DNA of 5,712 nt, taken from NCBI GenBank assembly GCA_028288395.1, contig JAQBNV010000425.1:1-5712 (forward strand), given 5' to 3'. This DNA is from Adhaeribacter sp. (GTDB lineage: Bacteria; Bacteroidota; Bacteroidia; Cytophagales; Hymenobacteraceae). The notes below the pieces were generated by a model, which was given only the letters and a program-made list of their open reading frames with translations, was not told where the DNA came from and did not search any database. A program made the position numbers and the translations under genes. Positions 5,006-5,712 of the stretch are shown here, one piece after another (position 1 is the first letter of the stretch; the number at the start of each line of letters is the position of its first letter).

Positions 5006-5712
5006 CTACCGGAAAAACAGCATCGACAGCATACCCATTAGCATGATACCTTTGCACCAGCGGCTTAGGCGCGAAAAGTCTTTTTTACGATCAGCTTTAA
5101 TTATTAATTTAGAAAAAAAGAAGGCCGGCACCAGCACCAGTAACAACATGTAAATACCAAAGAATATATCTTGGCGCCGGTAAAGAATGGCAAACACAAC
5201 AGTTGTATAAAATATTGCCATCAGAAAATACAACGCCCATTTAGAACGCGGAATCCCGGCCACAATCGGCAAGGTACGGCAGCCAAAAGTCGCATCTCCT
5301 TTTACATCTTCCATGTCTTTTATTATTTCGCGCACCAGCGAAATAATAAAAGCAAAAAGAGAATAGGCCCATACTGCTTTATTATCTACCCCCAGGTTTA
5401 CTGCTACTACCAACAACATGGTGGCAGATAAAAAAGCGATGGTAATATTGCCTAGTAATAACATCATTTTCAGCTGAGCCGAATATCCCCAGAGCAGCAA
5501 CACCGCGCCTGCGTTTACCAACCCCACTGACCACGACAGCGTAAAGCCCACCAACACCCCGATAGCCGATAATAATAAATGCGCCAGCATAGCTTGCCGC
5601 CGGTTAACTCCTTGGCCCACCACCAGCCGCTTAGGCTTGTTTATGGCATCTATTTTAATATCATAATAATCATTTATAATATAGCCGGCAGCAGCCACGC
5701 AAAAGGTGGCCA
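5006..5712 (-). CDS. UbiA-family membrane prenyltransferase, C-terminal part (5' end beyond window)
   Basis: UbiA enzymes are integral membrane proteins that transfer a polyprenyl chain from its diphosphate to an acceptor such as a quinone precursor, haem or glycerol phosphate. The frame is open from the right edge; the visible 235 or so codons cover most of a protein usually near 280-300 residues. The first Asp-rich motif, NDYYDIKID, lies at 5648-5674 and is followed by AINKPKR. The second, DMEDVKGD in the context REIIKDMEDVKGD, lies at 5294-5317. Both Mg-diphosphate-binding motifs are thus intact. About six or seven hydrophobic segments follow the first motif. A GTG at 5696-5698 could be read as a start, but the frame upstream (reading ATFC) continues the membrane helix that normally precedes NDxxD, so the true start lies outside. 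Bacteroidota members are often annotated as geranylgeranylglycerol-phosphate geranylgeranyltransferase-like. The acceptor cannot be told here. It is convergent with the DUF2264 gene. Confidence 0.9.
   Translation of the reverse strand, partial: ATFCVAAAGYIINDYYDIKIDAINKPKRLVVGQGVNRRQAMLAHLLLSAIGVLVGFTLSWSVGLVNAGAVLLLWGYSAQLKMMLLLGNITIAFLSATMLLVVAVNLGVDNKAVWAYSLFAFIISLVREIIKDMEDVKGDATFGCRTLPIVAGIPRSKWALYFLMAIFYTTVVFAILYRRQDIFFGIYMLLLVLVPAFFFSKLIIKADRKKDFSRLSRWCKGIMLMGMLSMLFFR

Noticed and set aside
5171..5431. 86-codon open frame on the plus strand
   Set aside because: It is antisense to the UbiA-family gene, including its second Asp-rich motif region.
5696..5698. GTG as the start of the UbiA-family gene
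   Set aside because: The frame stays open to the window edge, and the protein would lack the first membrane helix that precedes the NDxxD motif in this family.
1..5712. Mobile element, CRISPR array, tRNA or defence system
   Set aside because: I saw no transposase or integrase motifs, no regularly spaced direct repeats, no tRNA-like cloverleaf and no defence-related domains on either strand.

Overview
This window looks like chromosomal DNA from a Bacteroidota bacterium. A Cytophagales/Hymenobacteraceae-like genome is my best guess, from overall sequence style and not from any search. The support is: Bacteroidota-style variants of PurN (GGKGMHG after HPGILP) and PurH (KHTNACG); start codons without a Shine-Dalgarno sequence; a TAnnTTTG-type -7 promoter element just upstream of purN; and AT-rich degenerate repeats in a spacer. 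All five genes look intact inside the window. The two at the edges are cut by the window boundary and are not broken genes.

Layout. (1) 1-826, minus: the N-terminal 275 residues of purH (AICAR transformylase / IMP cyclohydrolase), running off the left edge. (2) 827-1102: AT-rich spacer with two kinds of degenerate short repeat and one small hairpin. (3) 1103-1678, minus: complete purN (GAR transformylase). (4) 1679-1890: spacer with a likely purN promoter. (5) 1891-3510, minus: a large exported PHP-fold protein of the CehA/McbA type. (6) 3511-3703: divergent spacer with two inverted repeats. (7) 3704-4954, plus: a DUF2264 protein with a Tat-like signal peptide. (8) 4955-5005: a 51-base convergent gap. 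(9) 5006-5712, minus: the C-terminal part of a UbiA-family membrane prenyltransferase, running off the right edge.

How the genes fit together. purN and purH encode the two folate-dependent formyl-transfer steps of de novo purine synthesis (steps 3 and 9) plus IMP ring closure. They are transcribed in the order purN then purH, but the 276-base spacer means co-transcription is not assured. The CehA-like and DUF2264 genes are divergent, share a 193-base control region and are both predicted to be exported. They may form a small envelope or periplasmic module acting on an extracellular substrate, possibly a carbohydrate, but nothing in the sequence names that substrate. The UbiA gene belongs to isoprenoid/lipid metabolism and appears unrelated to its neighbours.

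I found no tRNA, rRNA, CRISPR array, insertion sequence, phage gene or defence system. The least explained part of the window is the divergent CehA-like/DUF2264 pair.
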